DNA of 23,483 nt from an uncultured Muribaculaceae bacterium. GTDB taxonomy: Bacteria; Bacteroidota; Bacteroidia; Bacteroidales; Muribaculaceae. The position numbers and the translations under genes are program-made. Location: assembly GCA_947644475.1 (NCBI GenBank), contig CANRZQ010000011.1, positions 1-23,483 of the forward strand, given 5' to 3'. The first letter of the stretch is position 1, and the number at the start of each line of letters is the position of its first letter. This document shows positions 21,736 through 23,483 of the stretch, piece by piece. The notes under the pieces are model-generated. The model saw only the letters and a program-made list of their open reading frames with translations. It searched no databases and had not been told where the DNA came from.

Positions 21736-21773
21736 TACGCTCACTGACAAAATTCCATTATAAATATTATTCT

Positions 21774-23483
21774 ATGAATTTAATCAAATCTCTTGCAATG
21801 GCTTCATCGGCTGCGCTGCTCCTTTCAGCCTGCACACAGAAGCAGGCCGATGATGAGCAAATCATCGACCGCCCCGACTTCAAGAGCCAGACCGGTGTTT
21901 TCGACATCGACGCCCTCGAAGCCCTCGGACGTGTGACCGAACCGGTAGTGTCGCCCGACGGTAAAAAAATCCTGTTTGGCATCTCCTATGAGAGCCTCGA
22001 ACAGAACAAGTCGAACCGCGACCTTTATGTTATGAACGTCGACGGCTCCGACCAGACTCGCATTACACGCACTGCCAAATCGGAAAACTCTGCCGTATGG
22101 CTTTCCGACGGACGCATTGCTTTCCTCTATCCCGATGCCGATGGCAAATCCCAGGTATGGGTCATGAACGCCGACGGATCCAGACGCCAGCAAATTTCTG
22201 AAACAGAAAAAGGAGTCAACGGTTTCCTTTTCTCTCCCGACGAGCAGAAGGTGATATTGATTGGCAATGTGAAGTATTCTCAGGATGCTGCCGACATCTA
22301 CCCCGACCTGCCCGATGCGACAGGCCGCGTTGTCGACGACCTCATGTATAAACACTGGGACGAATGGGTCACTGAAATTCCCCACCCCTTTGTTGGCAAT
22401 TTCTCCGGCTCGAAAATCACCGACCTTGTCGATATTCTCGAAGGCGAGCCTTACGAGTCGCCTATGAAACCTTTCGGCGGCGTAGAATCGTTCGCATGGA
22501 CCAACGACTCTCAATCCGTGGTCTACACATGCCGCAAGAAAACAGGGCTTGAATATGCAATCTCCACCAATTCCGACCTGTTCATCTACAACCTCTCCGA
22601 CAAAAGCGTAAAGAATCTCACCGACGGCATGATGGGCTATGACACAATGCCCAAATTCTCGCCCGACGGCACAAAGATGGCATGGCTTTCGATGGAGCGC
22701 GATGGATATGAAGCCGATAAGAACCGCCTGATGGTCCGCGACATGGCTTCCGGCGAAATCACCGACCTCACCGCCGACTGGGACTATACAATCGAGGAGT
22801 TCGCCTGGAATCCCAATGGCAAATCACTTTGGTTCATTGCGTACCACCAAGGTGTCGCCCCGGTATTCTCGATAGATGTTGACTCAAAAACCGTGTCTAC
22901 TGTTGCGGAAGATGTATGCGACTTCAACTCACTCTCTCCCGTGAGCGAGACTGCCGTAGTTACAATGGCTCACTCCATGCTTCGCCCCAACGAAGTATAT
23001 CTCATCGACGGCTCCGATGCAAAAGGCAAACGCATCACGGCGGTCAACGACGATATTTTCAATCAGCTCAACATGCCCTCTGTTGAAAAACGCATGGTGC
23101 CCACCACCGACGGCAAGCAGATGCTCACATGGATTGTGAAGCCGCAGGATTTTGACTCCACCAAGACCTATCCCTCAATCCTGTATTGTCAGGGCGGTCC
23201 CCAAAGTTCTGTCAGCCAATTCTGGTCATATCGCTGGAATCTTGCATTGATGGCTTCTAACGGCTACATAATGATTGCCCCCAACCGTCGTGGCGTACCC
23301 GGATTCGGCACCGAATGGGAAGAGCAGATTTCCAAGGATTATCCCGGCCAGAACATGCGCGACTACCTCGCCGCTGTCGACGACATGAAAAAAGAATCGT
23401 ACATCGACCCGGCCCGCATCGGCGCAACAGGCGCATCCTACGGCGGCTTCTCGATATATTGGCTCGCAGGCAACCACGATGGC
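21774..23483 (+). CDS. S9 family prolyl oligopeptidase-type lipoprotein (3' truncated by window edge)
   Basis: This is a secreted dipeptidyl- or acylaminoacyl-peptidase-like serine protease. The lipoprotein signal has lipobox LLSAC with Cys20, followed by an acidic stretch (ADDEQ). A beta-propeller with TolB/PD40-like repeats follows (VVSPDGKKILF, LYVMNVDGSDQTRIT, VWVMNADGSRRQQIS, KFSPDGTKMAWLS). The alpha/beta-hydrolase domain then starts with YPSILYCQGGP (the oxyanion region) and RRGVPGFGTEWEE. The nucleophile is Ser555 in GASYGGF. The catalytic Asp and His lie beyond the window; 570 codons are visible and no stop is reached. The architecture resembles DPP5/DPP-IV-type peptidases of Bacteroidales, which release dipeptides from peptide nutrients. 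It lies 38 bases after the YgiQ gene with no obvious promoter between. Confidence 0.92.
   Translation, partial: MNLIKSLAMASSAALLLSACTQKQADDEQIIDRPDFKSQTGVFDIDALEALGRVTEPVVSPDGKKILFGISYESLEQNKSNRDLYVMNVDGSDQTRITRTAKSENSAVWLSDGRIAFLYPDADGKSQVWVMNADGSRRQQISETEKGVNGFLFSPDEQKVILIGNVKYSQDAADIYPDLPDATGRVVDDLMYKHWDEWVTEIPHPFVGNFSGSKITDLVDILEGEPYESPMKPFGGVESFAWTNDSQSVVYTCRKKTGLEYAISTNSDLFIYNLSDKSVKNLTDGMMGYDTMPKFSPDGTKMAWLSMERDGYEADKNRLMVRDMASGEITDLTADWDYTIEEFAWNPNGKSLWFIAYHQGVAPVFSIDVDSKTVSTVAEDVCDFNSLSPVSETAVVTMAHSMLRPNEVYLIDGSDAKGKRITAVNDDIFNQLNMPSVEKRMVPTTDGKQMLTWIVKPQDFDSTKTYPSILYCQGGPQSSVSQFWSYRWNLALMASNGYIMIAPNRRGVPGFGTEWEEQISKDYPGQNMRDYLAAVDDMKKESYIDPARIGATGASYGGFSIYWLAGNHDG

Noticed and set aside
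21825..22514. 229-codon minus-strand frame opposite the S9 peptidase
   Set aside because: The plus strand carries a clear lipobox and propeller repeats; the minus frame has no independent support.

Overview
The window comes from a member of the Bacteroidota, order Bacteroidales. A Muribaculaceae-like gut genus is my best guess, but that finer placement is inference. The main evidence is a set of promoters with the Bacteroidota-type TTTG / N19-20 / TAnnTTTG layout, with few recognisable Shine-Dalgarno sites. Gene content agrees: DUF6377 and DUF6155 proteins, a DPP-type S9 lipoprotein and a B12-dependent ribonucleotide reductase. No rRNA, tRNA, CRISPR array, integrase or transposase gene was seen. 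Base composition is fairly even apart from AT-rich intergenic stretches.

Layout. (1) 1-1674 is the 3' two thirds of feoB (ferrous iron transport), closed by a strong terminator. (2) 1764-4263 is a single-gene unit: a promoter, an unusual multi-helix 5' leader, a large RING-like plus TerD-like protein, and a 15-bp perfect terminator hairpin that doubles as the promoter of the next operon. (3) 4288-8775 is a tight four-gene operon: LegB-type sugar-nucleotide 4,6-dehydratase, ATP-grasp ligase, NeuB/LegI-type nonulosonate synthase, and a membrane TPR/DUF6377 sensor-regulator. (4) 8902-9960 is a secreted leucine-rich-repeat protein with twelve repeats of exactly 21 residues and a distinct codon bias.

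(5) 10071-12046 holds a DUF805 membrane protein divergent from a TetR regulator, with interlocked promoters around a small palindrome. TetR is followed by a membrane-anchored, apparently catalytically dead LytM/M23-like protein. (6) 12047-12468 is non-coding and packed with palindromes, including a 163-bp element with long terminal inverted repeats, between convergent genes. (7) 16784 down to 12469 on the minus strand is a probable operon ilvE - HD phosphohydrolase - nrdJ. (8) 17741 down to 16869 on the minus strand is a DUF6155 protein and an unrecognised small protein, divergent from uvrB. (9) 17799-23483 on the plus strand holds uvrB, a YgiQ-type radical SAM protein, and an S9 prolyl-oligopeptidase-family lipoprotein cut by the window end.

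The housekeeping genes (feoB, ilvE, nrdJ, uvrB, ygiQ, S9 peptidase) frame the more unusual parts. These are the compact nonulosonate-type operon with its own sensor, the RING/TerD protein with a structured leader, the TetR/dead-LytM pair, and the palindrome field.
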